DNA from: JAJCYL01 sp965206015
Lineage (GTDB): Bacteria; Bacteroidota; Bacteroidia; Cytophagales; Cyclobacteriaceae
Direction: 5' to 3'
Length of the DNA stretch: 64,000 nt
Assembly (NCBI GenBank): GCA_965206015.1
Contig: CBDBIW010000014.1
Coordinates: forward strand, 492,001-556,000
The notes under the pieces were generated by a model that made no database searches, was not told the origin of the DNA, and saw only the letters and a list, made by a program, of their open reading frames with translations. Positions 18,751 through 28,705 of the stretch are shown here, one piece after another. The stretch's first letter is position 1; the number at the start of each line of letters is the position of its first letter. The position numbers and the translations under genes were made by a program.

Positions 18751-19437
18751 TGTAGCCTTACCAGTTATCGGACCACTAAAAAATCAACTTTTTAGTTGGT
18801 TTTTTAGCTATCAGGGAGCTGTTAATTGTGGTAAAGTCCTGAACAGGCTTGCGGGGAGGCACTTTTCCACTGTTCACAGCTTGTACATAGTAGTCCATCG
18901 GTGATATTCCACCAGGTGAACTATGGGGATGATGCCGGTTATAATCTTGTCTCCATCTCTCAGCTATTATTCTCACCTGCTCCGGATCTTCAAGCCAGTA
19001 AGCGTCCAGTACATCTTCTCTAAAGAGCCGATTGAACCTTTCAATGTAAGCGTTTTGGGTGGGCATGCCTGGTTGGATAAACTTTAACCTGATGTTCTTG
19101 GTCTTACACCAATCACCCAATCGGTGAGAGATGAACTCTGGCCCATTATCTACTCTTATGTGCTTTGGCAATCCATGCTCTTCTTCCATGACTTCAAGGA
19201 TTCTAACTACCCGATCTGCTGGAAAACTAAGCCCCACTTCGATGGCAGGAGCTTCTCGAGTATAATCATCTGTGAGATTCAATACTCTGATCTTTTGCCC
19301 ATCTGTAAGTGCATCGCTCATAAAGTCCATGTTCCAGGTATGATTAGGTTTTGTAGCAACGTACAAAGGTTCTTTGATACATTTAAGGTTACTAATTTGT
19401 TCATTGTTAAACTGTCCGATTTTTTGGTAAGGCTACA
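18751..19437 (-). mobile_element. IS3-family element (copy B), internally deleted
   Basis: The ends are TGTAGCCTTACCAGTTATCG at 18751 and, read inwards from 19437, TGTAGCCTTACC followed by AAAAAATCGGACAG. The first 13 bases of the two ends match as inverted repeats. A related copy in the opposite direction lies at 21623-22123. The left end is followed within 70 bases by transposase sequence that should lie much later, showing that orfA and the start of orfB are deleted. Its right end abuts an IS5 element. Confidence 0.75.
18776..19366 (-). pseudogene. IS3-family OrfB transposase, C-terminal two thirds
   Basis: The integrase core is visible: first Asp in WNMDFMSD, second in RVDNGPEFISH, and Glu in PTQNAYIERFNRLFRED. 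It continues to the usual end PHSSPGGISPMDYY. The helix-turn-helix OrfA and the OrfB N-terminus are missing, so although the DDE triad is present the protein cannot bind the ends normally. The apparent Met start lies inside the original frame. Confidence 0.8.
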
Positions 19438-19440
19438 CTA

Positions 19441-20302
19441 ATTTATTGAAACGCTTCTCCCAATGGGTTAAGGGCTTGTTCTTTTTGGCTTTCTTCAAAA
19501 TGTGATTCTTGAGTTTTTTGCTTTTGAGAAGTTGCCCGTTCTTCTCTGATTGGTACCCTTTATCAGCTTTCAGGGCAATACCCTCAGGTAAATCGACTGT
19601 GCCCGACACCTCAGACAGATTTCCTGTTTCATTCACACTTGCTTTGGTGGTCACAACACCCGGCACCAGTCCTTCTTCATCGGTGAGGCAATGTTTCTTA
19701 TAGCCCTAATGATATTTACCTCCCTTCTTTAACCATGATGCCTCCTGATCTACCCTTGAAGGGCAGGTTTTATGGACACCCGCCTCTTGCTCATCTTCTC
19801 TGTCTGTAGTGACTTCATGATTGGTTTTTCCTTTAGGCCTCAAAGGAGTTTCTATCACACCGGCATCGACTATGACTCCTGTTTTAACGATGATTTTATG
19901 CCTGCTCAACTGCGAATTGATCTCCTTAAAAAGCAGCTCAAAACCACCTGATTTGGACATGGCACTACGAAAGCGGCTTAAAGTACTATGATCCGGAGCT
20001 GCCTGATCTATTGTTAATCCACAGAAATAGCCAAAAGAAATACTATCATTGACACGATCTTCTACTTCATAATCGCTCAATCCGTACCCTGTTTGAAGTA
20101 AACACATCTTAAATGGCAACAGCCCATCATAACCGGGTTTACCTGTCGCACTCCTGCCCTTTTTATAATAGGCAGAGATGACTGATTCAATCGATCCCCG
20201 GTCCAAAGCAGTATTTATCTGAGTGAAAAAAGTCTTTTTTATTTTGCGGGTTCGTAGCTCACAAATGCTGCCTGCCAGGCTGAGAATGGATTGTTTTTGC
20301 AT
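19441..20302 (-). pseudogene. IS5-family transposase with in-frame stop and truncated C-terminus
   Basis: The N-terminal DUF772-type domain is well preserved (GYDGLLPFKMCLLQTGYGLS, FCGLTIDQAAPDHSTLSRFR). The first catalytic Asp is in VDAGVIETPL and the second region in ALKADKGYQS. After WLKKGGKYH one codon is TAG, where homologues continue YGYKKH; the same frame then carries on with GYKKHCLTDEEG. The protein stops at KRFNKLV, where the IS3 copy joins. The stop is a base substitution, not an indel, so true decay is likely. Confidence 0.8.
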
Positions 20303-20355
20303 ACGTAACTATAATACATAACGAGTAATATTTCAGAATGCCTTGCAACGATCTT
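19441..20355 (-). mobile_element. IS5-family element (copy A), 3' end missing
   Basis: The outer end TTGCAACGATCTT at 20343-20355 is a variant of the IS5 end seen at 30351 and 31182. The element is cut at 19441, exactly where IS3 copy B begins, and the missing transposase C-terminus is not found beyond that IS3 copy. IS3 insertion therefore came with a deletion. Confidence 0.7.
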
Positions 20356-20422
20356 ATTTTCTGCGTTTAAGTGGCCGATAATTTGCTCCACATCTTTATC
20401 CAAGTTGGTGCAAGTAACGCTA

Positions 20423-21014
20423 TTAGGCGAATGTTTTGCTAATTTTTGAACCGATTGATCTCAGTACCTCATTCCCTTGATTTCTGACTGAACCAACCTC
20501 ACGCTGTCTGTCCGTAAAAGACACGGCAATCTGGTTAACAAAGACACTTTGACAGCTACCTTTCAGTTCTCCATATAACAAATTCATGCTGATATTTTTG
20601 GCATTGTCAGGAATCCCTCTTTTGAGGAGAATCGGAACGCCATCGGCATATACAGAAATATAAGGGTAGGTTGAAGATGCAATGGGACACCAATTAAGTC
20701 ATGGTACTTGAATTCCGTACCCCCGTCGTCAGTATATAAGGCCACAGTAGGTAAATCAATGTCTCGTTTGCTACGTTTATGTGTAATTCTGATCCGGAAT
20801 AAGCAATTGAGCCATTAATAGCAATAATGGTCAAGTCGTTCAAATCAGCACCGTCAAGAGGCTTAACAGTGAATTCGGTCGGCTGATTTTTGATAACTAT
20901 CCCAGATTCGGACCATAAACTAATTTTACCTTGCTTGGAGGGAAATTCAAAAGTCTGCGAATACACACATGCAGTAGAAAACAAGAATATTATTGTCGTA
21001 GTTATATGAAACAT
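20423..21014 (-). pseudogene. Secreted protein of unknown family, frameshifted
   Basis: A signal peptide (MFHITTTIIFLFSTACVYSQ) and FEFPSKQGKISLWSESGIVI open the frame. After about residue 84 the coding signal moves frame: IDLPTVALYTDDGGTEFKYH, and then in a third frame PYISVYADGVPILLKRGIPD up to GNEVLRSIGSKISKTFA with a stop at 20423. Joined, this gives a secreted protein of about 195 residues. The family is not recognised. Confidence 0.55.
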
Positions 21015-21081
21015 AGCCAGTTTTTTTTTATTAAAACTATCTATTTCGATCTAAAATCGACACATAACTACGCTTTACTAC

Positions 21082-21465
21082 TTATAATTTTACGTATTTT
21101 ATCGTAAATAGGCTTTTCAATAATTGCTCTGGATCGTTTGAGGATATTAGGACCTCCCAGTCCGTTTTTATCACATCTCTATAAATTTCAAACTCATCAT
21201 CAATTTGAATAATCAGGAATCCTTTTTGGTTATCACATGAGTAGTAATCACCAGCCTTAAGGCCGGCTTTTCTCCTAATTCTGAAATTTTGTTGATATCT
21301 GAACTTTGAGTCAGATATAAGCTCAAGTGCCTGATCTTTGTTTTTAAATGAAGTGGGTAGCTGGTCACAAGTAATAGATTCAGAAACAACTTTATAGTTC
21401 ACCTCCTGCCCCTTAGATGTAAACCAAAAGATAGCCAAAAGAAAGATGCTTATACTAACCTTCAT
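21082..21465 (-). CDS. Small exported protein of unknown function
   Basis: A 127-residue protein with a signal peptide (MKVSISIFLLAIFWFTSKGQ) and no family I recognise. The mature part is a single small domain with two cysteines (ITCDQLPTS and YYSCDNQKG). It lies just upstream of the broken secreted gene on the same strand, separated by 67 bases, and only 2 bases from the tail of an FtsX-type gene. Both neighbours are damaged, so its context says little. Confidence 0.6.
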   Translation of the reverse strand: MKVSISIFLLAIFWFTSKGQEVNYKVVSESITCDQLPTSFKNKDQALELISDSKFRYQQNFRIRRKAGLKAGDYYSCDNQKGFLIIQIDDEFEIYRDVIKTDWEVLISSNDPEQLLKSLFTIKYVKL

Positions 21466-21467
21466 AC

Positions 21468-21605
21468 TTATTCACTCCGCAAAGACCTTACCGGATTGAC
21501 AATTGCTGTTTGTAAATGATTGAAAACTCACTGTAATCTACCCAATCAAAATTGCAATTATTCCTGCAATAACGAATGACGCGGGGTTTATATCTATTCG
21601 TTAAG
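21468..21605 (-). pseudogene. C-terminal remnant of an FtsX-like permease
   Basis: Reading the minus strand gives INPASFVIAGIIAILIG, a stop, ITVSFQSF, then in another frame AIVNPVRSLRSE and TAA. This is the last membrane segment and standard terminus of a Bacteroidota MacB/FtsX permease (compare NPVDALRSE at 8856). One nonsense codon and one frameshift separate the pieces. The rest of the gene has been replaced by IS3 copy C. Confidence 0.65.
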
Positions 21606-21622
21606 CGAAGTCCTGAAGTTAG

Positions 21623-22123
21623 GTAGCCTTACTTAAAAATCGGACAGTTTAAAAATGAACAAATCAGTAACATTAAACTGTCAAAATGAAAAAGTCAAAG
21701 TTTACAGAGAGCCAGATCATCAAGGCTCTGAAGGAAAATGATCAAGGTCGTAAGACGGAGGACATCTGTCGGGAGATGGGTATCCATAAGGGTGCTTTTT
21801 ACAATTGGAGGAAAAATACTCTGGCATGGATGCGAGTCAGTTGAAGCGGCTCAAGGAGCTTGAAGATGAGAATACACGCTTGAAGAAAATGTATGCAGAA
21901 TATTCTCAATGCCTATTGGTTTGAAGACCCGGAACAGGTAAGGCTAATAGCTGAACAATGGAGAATGGATTACAACCACAATCACCCACACAGCTCTTTA
22001 AAAGGCATATCTCCAATAAACTACCACCATCAGGCCATTCACAAATTGAATACTAATCCCAGAATAGCGGATTTAAATGAAAAAAAGTTGAATTTAGAAT
22101 GGCCCGATAACTGGTAAGGCTAC
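21623..22123 (+). mobile_element. IS3-family element (copy C), internally deleted
   Basis: Same end type as copy B, in opposite orientation. The left end reads GTAGCCTTACTTAAAAATCG and the right end CCCGATAACTGGTAAGGCTA. Only about 500 bases remain. Copies B and C face opposite directions and bracket 2.2 kb holding an IS5 copy, two small secreted genes and a permease tail. Confidence 0.75.
21686..22117 (+). pseudogene. IS3-family OrfA joined to the OrfB end by deletion
   Basis: OrfA begins at 21686 (MKKSKFTESQIIKALKENDQ) with its helix-turn-helix ICREMGIHKGAFYNWRKK. A missing A in the AGGAAAAATAC run near 21815 shifts the frame, and ASQLKRLKELEDENTRLKKM continues in the new one. It then fuses to the OrfB terminus ILNAYWFEDPEQVRLIAEQW. 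The whole catalytic core is absent. Confidence 0.75.
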
Positions 22124-22506
22124 GGCCCAGCATAAGTAATTCGTTCTACGAGCGTATACTTTCAGAACTTTTATAGTCAATCTTTAAAAAACATTGAGGA
22201 CTGTACCCATTTGTCGGATTGGAGATATTCAACACATTTTTAAACACTTCCACCATTAGTAAGATCATTAGGAAACCCTAAAGGAAAAAAAGAGAGGTTA
22301 CGGCAATCAATGGCAGCAGCACCTTTTCTACCAGCGTGGGTTTGGCAACTTTTTTCAAAAGTGGTCATACTCAATTTTTAAAGAACTCAAGACCTAAAAG
22401 CACCATTTTTTTGAATGATCCCAAGGTTTGTTAATGTTCTTCACGGGACTTATTCATCACGATTTTGAAAACAAAAAAGTATATTGGCTTTTGAAAAGCT
22501 AATATA
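22124..22506. other. Gap of 383 bases with a weak coding relic and an inverted repeat
   Basis: On the minus strand near 22300-22370 an open stretch reads LLKKVAKPTLVEKVLLPLIA, which looks like part of a membrane protein but is too short to assign. Just before the sigma factor gene, TATTGGCTTTT at 22482-22492 and AAAAGCTAATA at 22494-22504 form an 11-base inverted repeat with one mismatch, possibly an operator. Nothing else was recognised. Confidence 0.35.
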
Positions 22507-23064
22507 TTGAAAAGGAGAGAACAGGAAAAAATTGCCAAAGAGCTATGGTCAAAGGTTCAAAAACACAATCTGAACGCTTTTGAAGAACTGTATAATTTGT
22601 ATAAAATACAGATTTTTAATTTTTGCTATTCTATTCTTAAGTCAAAAACAGATTGCCAGGAAATTCTTCAAGATACCTTTCTCAAATTATGGCAATCCAG
22701 AAAGAAATTTGATGAGGTTCAAACAGTTAATGGTTTAATATACCGCATAGCTAAAAATCTCACACTCAATAAGATCAGGAGAAAGTCGGGGCAACCAAAG
22801 TATTTTGAGATCATTCAGGAAGATGATCTAACGCTCAATCAAACTGAAAACGACGTGTTGTTTCATGAAATGAGGGAAATATTGGATACTGCAATTGAAG
22901 CTTTGCCACCTATGAGACAAAAGATATTTCGTCTCAGCAGGGAACATGGTCTAACCAATGAAGAGATAGGTGATCAATTGAATATTTCGGTAAATACCGT
23001 CAAAACTCAACTTCGTAAAGCGTTGTCCTTTTTAAGAAATTACATGGAATGGATATCCGTTTAG
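22507..23064 (+). CDS. ECF RNA polymerase sigma-70 factor (Bacteroidota type)
   Basis: A 185-residue ECF sigma factor. Region 2 spans about residues 20-90 (AFEELYNLYKIQIFNFCYSI and LQDTFLKLWQSRKKF) and region 4 about 125-180 (GLTNEEIGDQLNISVNTVKT). It would redirect RNA polymerase to its own SusC/SusD locus when the FecR-type partner signals. The start is taken as TTG 22507, since no ATG occurs before region 2, and it sits just after an inverted repeat. The FecR gene follows 202 bases downstream on the same strand. Confidence 0.85.
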   Translation: MKRREQEKIAKELWSKVQKHNLNAFEELYNLYKIQIFNFCYSILKSKTDCQEILQDTFLKLWQSRKKFDEVQTVNGLIYRIAKNLTLNKIRRKSGQPKYFEIIQEDDLTLNQTENDVLFHEMREILDTAIEALPPMRQKIFRLSREHGLTNEEIGDQLNISVNTVKTQLRKALSFLRNYMEWISV

Positions 23065-23266
23065 CTGGTCTTTGTAACTGCAAGATGCATAAGAATTACC
23101 CTTATGCAATCATTTTAGTTAGATCGAATCCACATTGTATGAATGGTTGATACATCGCTCAACCTGGTGTAGACGGATATTTACTTTTTTATTTGTAGTA
23201 ACCCCTAATTACAAAATCTGTGTCTTTATTATCAATCGGACTATGTAACAAAGTGAATCCAAACGA

Positions 23267-24298
23267 ATGAATAGAAAATTAATTGAGAGATTTTTAAAGA
23301 GAAATTATTCAGAAGACAGCCAGAAAATAAAAGAATGGCTTGTAAACCACGCAGAACATGAGGTGGATACATTATTAAAGCAACACTGGGAGGCGGTAGA
23401 TAAAACGAAATCACTGGACAATATCGACTTTGAATTGATTTACCAACAGATTCTTAACGAAAGAGAAAACGATAAAAAAGTAAGGGAATTACAGAGTCAG
23501 CAGACTAATAGTGTTATCTCTTGGTCAAGACGACCGGTTTGGCGAAGCGTTACCAAATATGCCGCTATCATTCTTGTTGCACTTGGCCTGGGTTATTTTG
23601 TTTTTTTACAGCAAGATTTAACCATGTTTTCAGTTCAGGGAACCACTATGGTTGAAAAGGTGACTCCGAGAGGCCAAAAATCAACCATTTTTCTCAATGA
23701 CAGCAGTAAAATAATCCTTAATTCGGAGAGCAGTATCTCTTACATGGAGCCCTTCACCCACAAAAGGGAAATAATACTGGAGGGAGAAGCATTTTTCCAG
23801 GTAACCAGAGATACTTTAAGGCCTTTTATTGTACATACTGGCAATACAATTACCACTGTTTTGGGAACTGCATTCAATATCGAAAATAGTCGAAACGAGG
23901 AATTGACCAACATATCATTGCTAACCGGGGAAGTATCGGTGGCAGTTATTAGAGAAGGTAAAACTCAAAGCAGAGAGTATGTTCTTTCCCAAAATGAACG
24001 GGTTAGTATATCAGGATCATCTTCTCAATTGGTAAAGGTAGAGAAATTTGATCCCGAAGAAGTGCTCTCCTGGAAAGACGGGGTCCTATTCTTCAAAAGA
24101 GCCAGCCTGATTGAAATTATAACAGAGCTGGAAAGATGGTATGACGTAAAAATACATGTTGATACTCCTCCTGAAAATTCCTGGCGTTACACTGGTAGTT
24201 TTAAAGACATGAGCCTTGAACTTGTACTACAGACGATCGCTTTCACCGAAAGCTTTGACTTTGCCATTAATGACAAACAAGTGATCTTAAAGTTTTGA
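23267..24298 (+). CDS. FecR-family anti-sigma factor
   Basis: A 343-residue single-span inner-membrane protein. The N-terminal cytoplasmic part (about residues 1-95) binds the sigma factor. A membrane segment lies at about 98-117 (YAAIILVALGLGYFVFLQ), followed by the FecR domain (VTPRGQKSTIFLNDSSKIIL, then GEAFFQVTRDTLRPFIVHT) and the C-terminal DUF4974 domain that touches the SusC N-terminal signalling domain. It is intact although its SusC target downstream is cut by an IS. Confidence 0.88.
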   Translation: MNRKLIERFLKRNYSEDSQKIKEWLVNHAEHEVDTLLKQHWEAVDKTKSLDNIDFELIYQQILNERENDKKVRELQSQQTNSVISWSRRPVWRSVTKYAAIILVALGLGYFVFLQQDLTMFSVQGTTMVEKVTPRGQKSTIFLNDSSKIILNSESSISYMEPFTHKREIILEGEAFFQVTRDTLRPFIVHTGNTITTVLGTAFNIENSRNEELTNISLLTGEVSVAVIREGKTQSREYVLSQNERVSISGSSSQLVKVEKFDPEEVLSWKDGVLFFKRASLIEIITELERWYDVKIHVDTPPENSWRYTGSFKDMSLELVLQTIAFTESFDFAINDKQVILKF

Positions 24299-24439
24299 CA
24301 ACTAAAATAATATAACCTATGAAAAAATTCAACGATACCGGATAATCCGATAACCAAAAAATCACCCCGGAGAAACAGCACTTTTTGCCGAACACTGCAT
24401 CCTCCGGGACTCATTTATGTTAAACAATAATTTAAAATT

Positions 24440-25904
24440 ATGAAAAAAAAGATACTTACTCGAATACTGTATTTTATTATGCAAATAGGTTTAGCAGGAG
24501 TTTTCTTATCAATCCTAATAATAAATTTAAGTTGGGCTAATGAAACTCTTGGCCAAAAAACCCTCAGTGTACATGATGTGGAAGTAAAACTACCAACCGG
24601 GAGGAAACCGATTCATGAAATTTTCAGTTTAATTGAGCAAAAAACGGACTATTATTTTGCTTACGACGAAGAAAAACTAAACCATTCCAAACTGATAATA
24701 GTCCAGGGAGGTACCCGGCCCTTGGGAGACATCCTGACGGAGATATCTAATCAGGCACACATTAATTTTCGACAAATTAATAACCAAATAGCCGTTTCGC
24801 AGGTGAAACTTCATGGGCAAATAAAGGAAATAGAAGTTGTTATTAAATCGATTGATGACATTACTGTTACAGGTAAGATCACTGATGAGAACAATGTTGG
24901 TCTCCCTGGCGTTAGTGTTTTAGTCCAGGGCACTGAAACGGGCACAATTTCTGATGCCGATGGTACCTACACATTAACGGCGTCTGACGATGCTATATTG
25001 GTTTTTAGCTACATCGGGTATGAAAGAATTGAGGTAGGCATTAACGGAAGAAGCATTATTGATATTGCCATGACGCCGGACTTGAATCAATTACAGGAAA
25101 TCGTAATTGTTGGCTATGGATCCACCAAAAAGGTAAACCTCACAGGGGCTGTATCGACGGTTAATTTTGATGAAAGTATCAATAATCGTCCAATCACCAA
25201 TGCCTCACAGGCTTTGGGAGGAAATGTAACCGGAGTCTGGGTAAGCCAGAACTCCGGCCAACCTGGCAGAGATGGAGCCCAATTACGAGTTCGTGGCTGG
25301 GGTACATTGAATAATTCCAATCCCTTAGTAATAATTGATGGAATTGAAGGTGTTTTCAGTCAACTAAATCCAAATGATATTGAAGGAATTACCGTTTTAA
25401 AGGATGCCGCAAGTGCAGCTATTTATGGGTCAAAAGCAGCAAACGGTGTAATATTAGTTACTACCAAAACCGGTAAAAAGGACCAACCAGTACAAGTGGA
25501 CTTATCTTCTTATGTTGGTTTTCAATCTTTGGGAAGAAGGTTTGAAATTGTCGACAATAGTACCGAATATATGGAACTATGGAATCAGGGACTGGGTAAT
25601 GATGGTTCTAGCCCTCTTTATTCTGATGCGTTAATTTCTAGTTTCAGAAATGGCAATGACAGATTCCTGTATCCTAACTCTAATTTTTATGATGAACTAT
25701 TTAGGACGGCAACTATTCAGGAGCAGAATGTGTCCATCAGGGGAGGATCATCAACTGTTTCCTCGTTCATATCTTTTAATTATTTGAACCAGGAAGGCAT
25801 TGTGCAAAATACAGGTTCAACCAGATATGGGATTAGGGCTAACCTGGAATCTGATCTTAATAGCTGGCTTACCATCGGAGGGCGATTATTAATCGTTAGG
25901 TTAA
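24440..25904 (+). pseudogene. SusC/RagA TonB-dependent receptor, 5' half, cut by IS630
   Basis: Outer-membrane glycan importer of the transducer class. It has a signal peptide, an STN domain (HEIFSLIEQKTDYYFAYDEE), a carboxypeptidase-like beta-sandwich (ITDENNVGLPGVSVLVQGTE), and a plug domain with the usual VGYGSTKKVNLTGAV and TVLKDAASAAIYGSKAANG. The barrel starts (SIRGGSSTVSSFISFNYLNQ) but coding stops at about residue 488, where the IS630 end begins; the last 30 residues of the open frame are IS-derived. Neither the rest of the barrel nor a SusD gene is found after the element, so both have been deleted. Confidence 0.87.
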
Positions 25905-25905
25905 T

Positions 25906-26992
25906 TAGTTCGTATGAATTTTCTAGGCAGCATACTGAGCGTGCCTATGATGAAAATATTTTTTCACTTGAGGTTTATCCTTTTTTCTTTTGCTCATAAA
26001 ATTATTGATGTTTTTTTTGAGCTGTTCTTTGTTTATAGCCCTTTTCTTTCCTATGATATTTGTTTTCAAATCTTGGTTTAGGTATTCTTGTGGGTTCAGT
26101 TCAGGTGAATAAGCAGGGATGAACAATACCTCAATCTTTTTTTTATTGTCTTCCAGCCATTGGTTTGGCTTTTTAGTTTTATGGGCGGGATGATTGTCTG
26201 TTATAAAGAACACTTTTTGTTTACTGTATTTTATCATTTGCTCTAAAAAGGTTTGAAACACTTCGCTATTAAATCCTGCATCCATCAACATGAATTGTAA
26301 ATGACCTCTATTGCTAATAGCAGAAATCATATGGACTGTAAAGCGTTTTCCTGTTGCCATAATCATCGGTGTTTTTCCTTTTGGTGCATAACTCCTCCCT
26401 GCTTGATGGGTGCTTCTACAGCCTGTTTCATCTCCAAAGTAAATAACAGCCTTCTCTCGGACAGCTCACCTTTTTATAGATGGATACTCTTGCTCCAACC
26501 ACTTTTGAACCTTTTCAGGTTTTTGTTCAAAAGCTTTTTTTATAGGCTTCTGAGGTGTATATCCCCATTTCTTTAAATAACGTCCTACTTGCCAACGGGA
26601 TAATTCTACGCCATACTTTATAGCAATGAGTTGTTGTACTGCTTCTCGGGTCCATAAACCAAAAGGGAGCTTCAACTGATCTGGTAATTTGTCCTTGATT
26701 AACTGACGCACTTGATAAGCTTGGTCTTTCTTTAACTTATTACCTCCTTGAATACCTCGTTTTTTACTCCTTAAAGCTCTTTTTCCTCCTTGCTTATAGA
26801 TAGCCCAAATCTTGTTCACCCCTGGCTCTGTTATTCCAAAAACAATACTGGCTTGCTTTTGTGTCCCTAACTTCTTTGGCAAATATTCTGCTACTCTAAA
26901 CCGTGTCTCCTCTTGCGCTTGTTTGTTTTTGCGCTTCTTTACCTTTGTTTTCATACAGTAAAGATACAATAAATAAAAATAATAAGAACTAA
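25906..26992 (-). mobile_element. IS630-family element, nearly complete
   Basis: The ends are imperfect inverted repeats beginning TTAGTTC (25905 onwards, and the reverse complement of 26986-26992), with TA at the junctions as expected for IS630/Tc1 target duplication. It carries one minus-strand transposase gene split by a single stop codon. It is the only insertion sequence in the window without a large internal deletion. Confidence 0.75.
25923..26969 (-). pseudogene. IS630-family transposase interrupted by one in-frame TGA
   Basis: The first part (from MKTKVKKRKNKQAQEET, start probably 26954) holds the helix-turn-helix region (ASIVFGITEPGVNKIWAIYK and LSRWQVGRYLKKWGYTPQKP). The frame then has TGA at 26466-26468 and continues unbroken: AVREKAVIYFGDETGCRSTH, then VFFITDNHPAHKTKK and PAYSPELNPQEYLNQDLK. 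First Asp (GDE), second Asp (TDNHPAH) and Glu (NPQEYLN) are all kept. A CGA to TGA change would explain the stop. Read-through could in principle still give full-length protein. Confidence 0.82.
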
Positions 26993-27165
26993 ATAATGCT
27001 CTTATTAATAACTCAGAATCCAGGTTGGTAGAGAAATATTAATTTGGTCACCTGCGTCTGTGAAATATTAAAATGTTTGATTTTGATAAATGGGCAGACG
27101 TAGGTTCTTTATGCTTCACGTACAAGATTAAAGTATCGGTTTGCCGATATGTTAGCTTTTGAGGA

Positions 27166-27821
27166 ATGATGAAATTTTGGAAGGGAAGGAATTATACATA
27201 TTAGTCGTAGTATTTGTCATGCTGAATATATCAGCATGTAACCATGAAATTGCATGTAACCATGAAATTGATCGTTAAGTCAAACCGAATATTATCATCT
27301 TTTTTACTGATCATCAGGGTTATGCTGATTCGGGTAGCTACGGTTCAGAAGGTTTTGAGACCCCAGACATTGACCAACTGGTTTCTAATGGGATAAAGTT
27401 CACTAATTTTTATGTGCCAGCTACGGTATGCACACTTTATAGGGCTGGTCTGCTTTACCGGCCGCTACCCAAAAAGAAGTAACCTGCATAAGGCAGTACT
27501 CTTCCATATTCAGAAAACGGGCTTGCCATAGAAGAATACACCATGGCCGAGATGCTTAAAGAATTCGGCTATACTACCTCTTGCATTGGGAAATGGCATC
27601 TGGGCCACAAGGAAGAATACATGCCAAACAATCAAGGTTTCGATGAGTTTTATGGTGTGCCATATTCTAACGATATGGACAATTATTATTACGAGCACAA
27701 TGATTTTCAATCACCACCGCTTCCTTTATATCAAAACAAGGAGCTGATTGAAAGCGGACCTGACCAGGCTTATTTAACAAAGAGATATACTGATGAGGCT
27801 ATCCGGCAAATAAAAAAATAG
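27166..27821 (+). pseudogene. Sulfatase, frameshifted, catalytic motif lost, 3' truncated
   Basis: A lipoprotein signal is readable in one frame (LYILVVVFVMLNISACNHEI), followed by an exact 18-base tandem duplication (27234-27251 and 27252-27269). The sulfatase starts in another frame: KPNIIIFFTDHQGYADSGSY and SNGIKFTNFYVPATV. The modification motif should read CTPSRAG but reads CTLYRAG. A third frame gives YTMAEMLKEFGYTTSCIGKW and HLGHKEEYMPNNQGFDEFYG up to DEAIRQIKK. The second half of the enzyme is missing. Loss of the Ser and Pro next to the catalytic Cys means it was inactive even apart from the frameshifts. Confidence 0.8.
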
Positions 27822-27872
27822 AACTGCAAAACTGGTCTTTCTCAGCTTACTACCAGTTGCCTGTCTTTCCGT

Positions 27873-28632
27873 ATGAGTGAAAAGAAGGCATATAAATATT
27901 TTGAAGACAAACCACTTAAGCCCCGAATTCATAAAATTAATGTAGAAGGTCATCAAGTGAAATATGCGGATATAGGTAGTGATACTTTACCCGCAGTAAT
28001 CTTTTTTCACGGGGCACCAGGAGGATGAAATGCCTTCATTGATTTTATGGCTAATTCTGAATTGCAAAAGGTAGTTCGAGTGATTTCAATTGACAGACCC
28101 GGTTATGGCTACCCAGAATACGGAGAACCGGTAACCTCCTGAGAGCGTCAATGTCAATTGATGAAACCGATTCTCGAGTTAGTAGTGAATCAGAAAACTA
28201 TTTTGGTGGGACATTCACTTGGCGGGCCGGTAATAGCCAGAACGGCTATGGACTACCCGGACCTGGTAGATGGTTTGATTTTGGTAGGAGGATCAATTGA
28301 CCCTGAAATGGAAAAAGATGCGTAGTACAGATATATAATGCGGACTGCATTGGGTCGACTACTATTGCCTGGATCATTTTGGCCAACCAATGAAGAGATA
28401 TTTTTCCTAAAACAGGAGCTGGAGGAAATGATTCCGGAATGGGAAAAATATCCAAATTCCAGTGACTGTAAGATAGGGAGTAGAAGACACCCTTGTCCCA
28501 AAAGAGAACGCTCTCTTTGCAGAACGAATGTTAGCTCCTGAATATGTGGAGGTGTGGCTTGAGGATGGTGTCAATCATTTTATTCCCCGGAATCGGCCTG
28601 ATCTAATTGAAAAAGCAATTTTTAAGCTTTAA
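27873..28632 (+). pseudogene. Alpha/beta hydrolase with several stops and frameshifts
   Basis: MSEKKAYKYFEDKPLKPRIH opens a hydrolase fold. The oxyanion region VIFFHGAPGG is followed by TGA, the nucleophile elbow VGHSLGGPVIARTAM is intact, and the late part VEDTLVPKENALFAERMLA and GVNHFIPRNRPDLIEKAI lies in another frame and carries the acid and His. In-frame stops occur near 28026, 28139 and 28323. All three catalytic regions can be found, so this is a recent pseudogene. The substrate is unknown. Confidence 0.8.
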
Positions 28633-28705
28633 TGACCACAAAATATAAGTGCTTACTGATTGAGTAATTGAGTCCCATTATCTTCGCATGACATTGTCAA
28701 AATAA

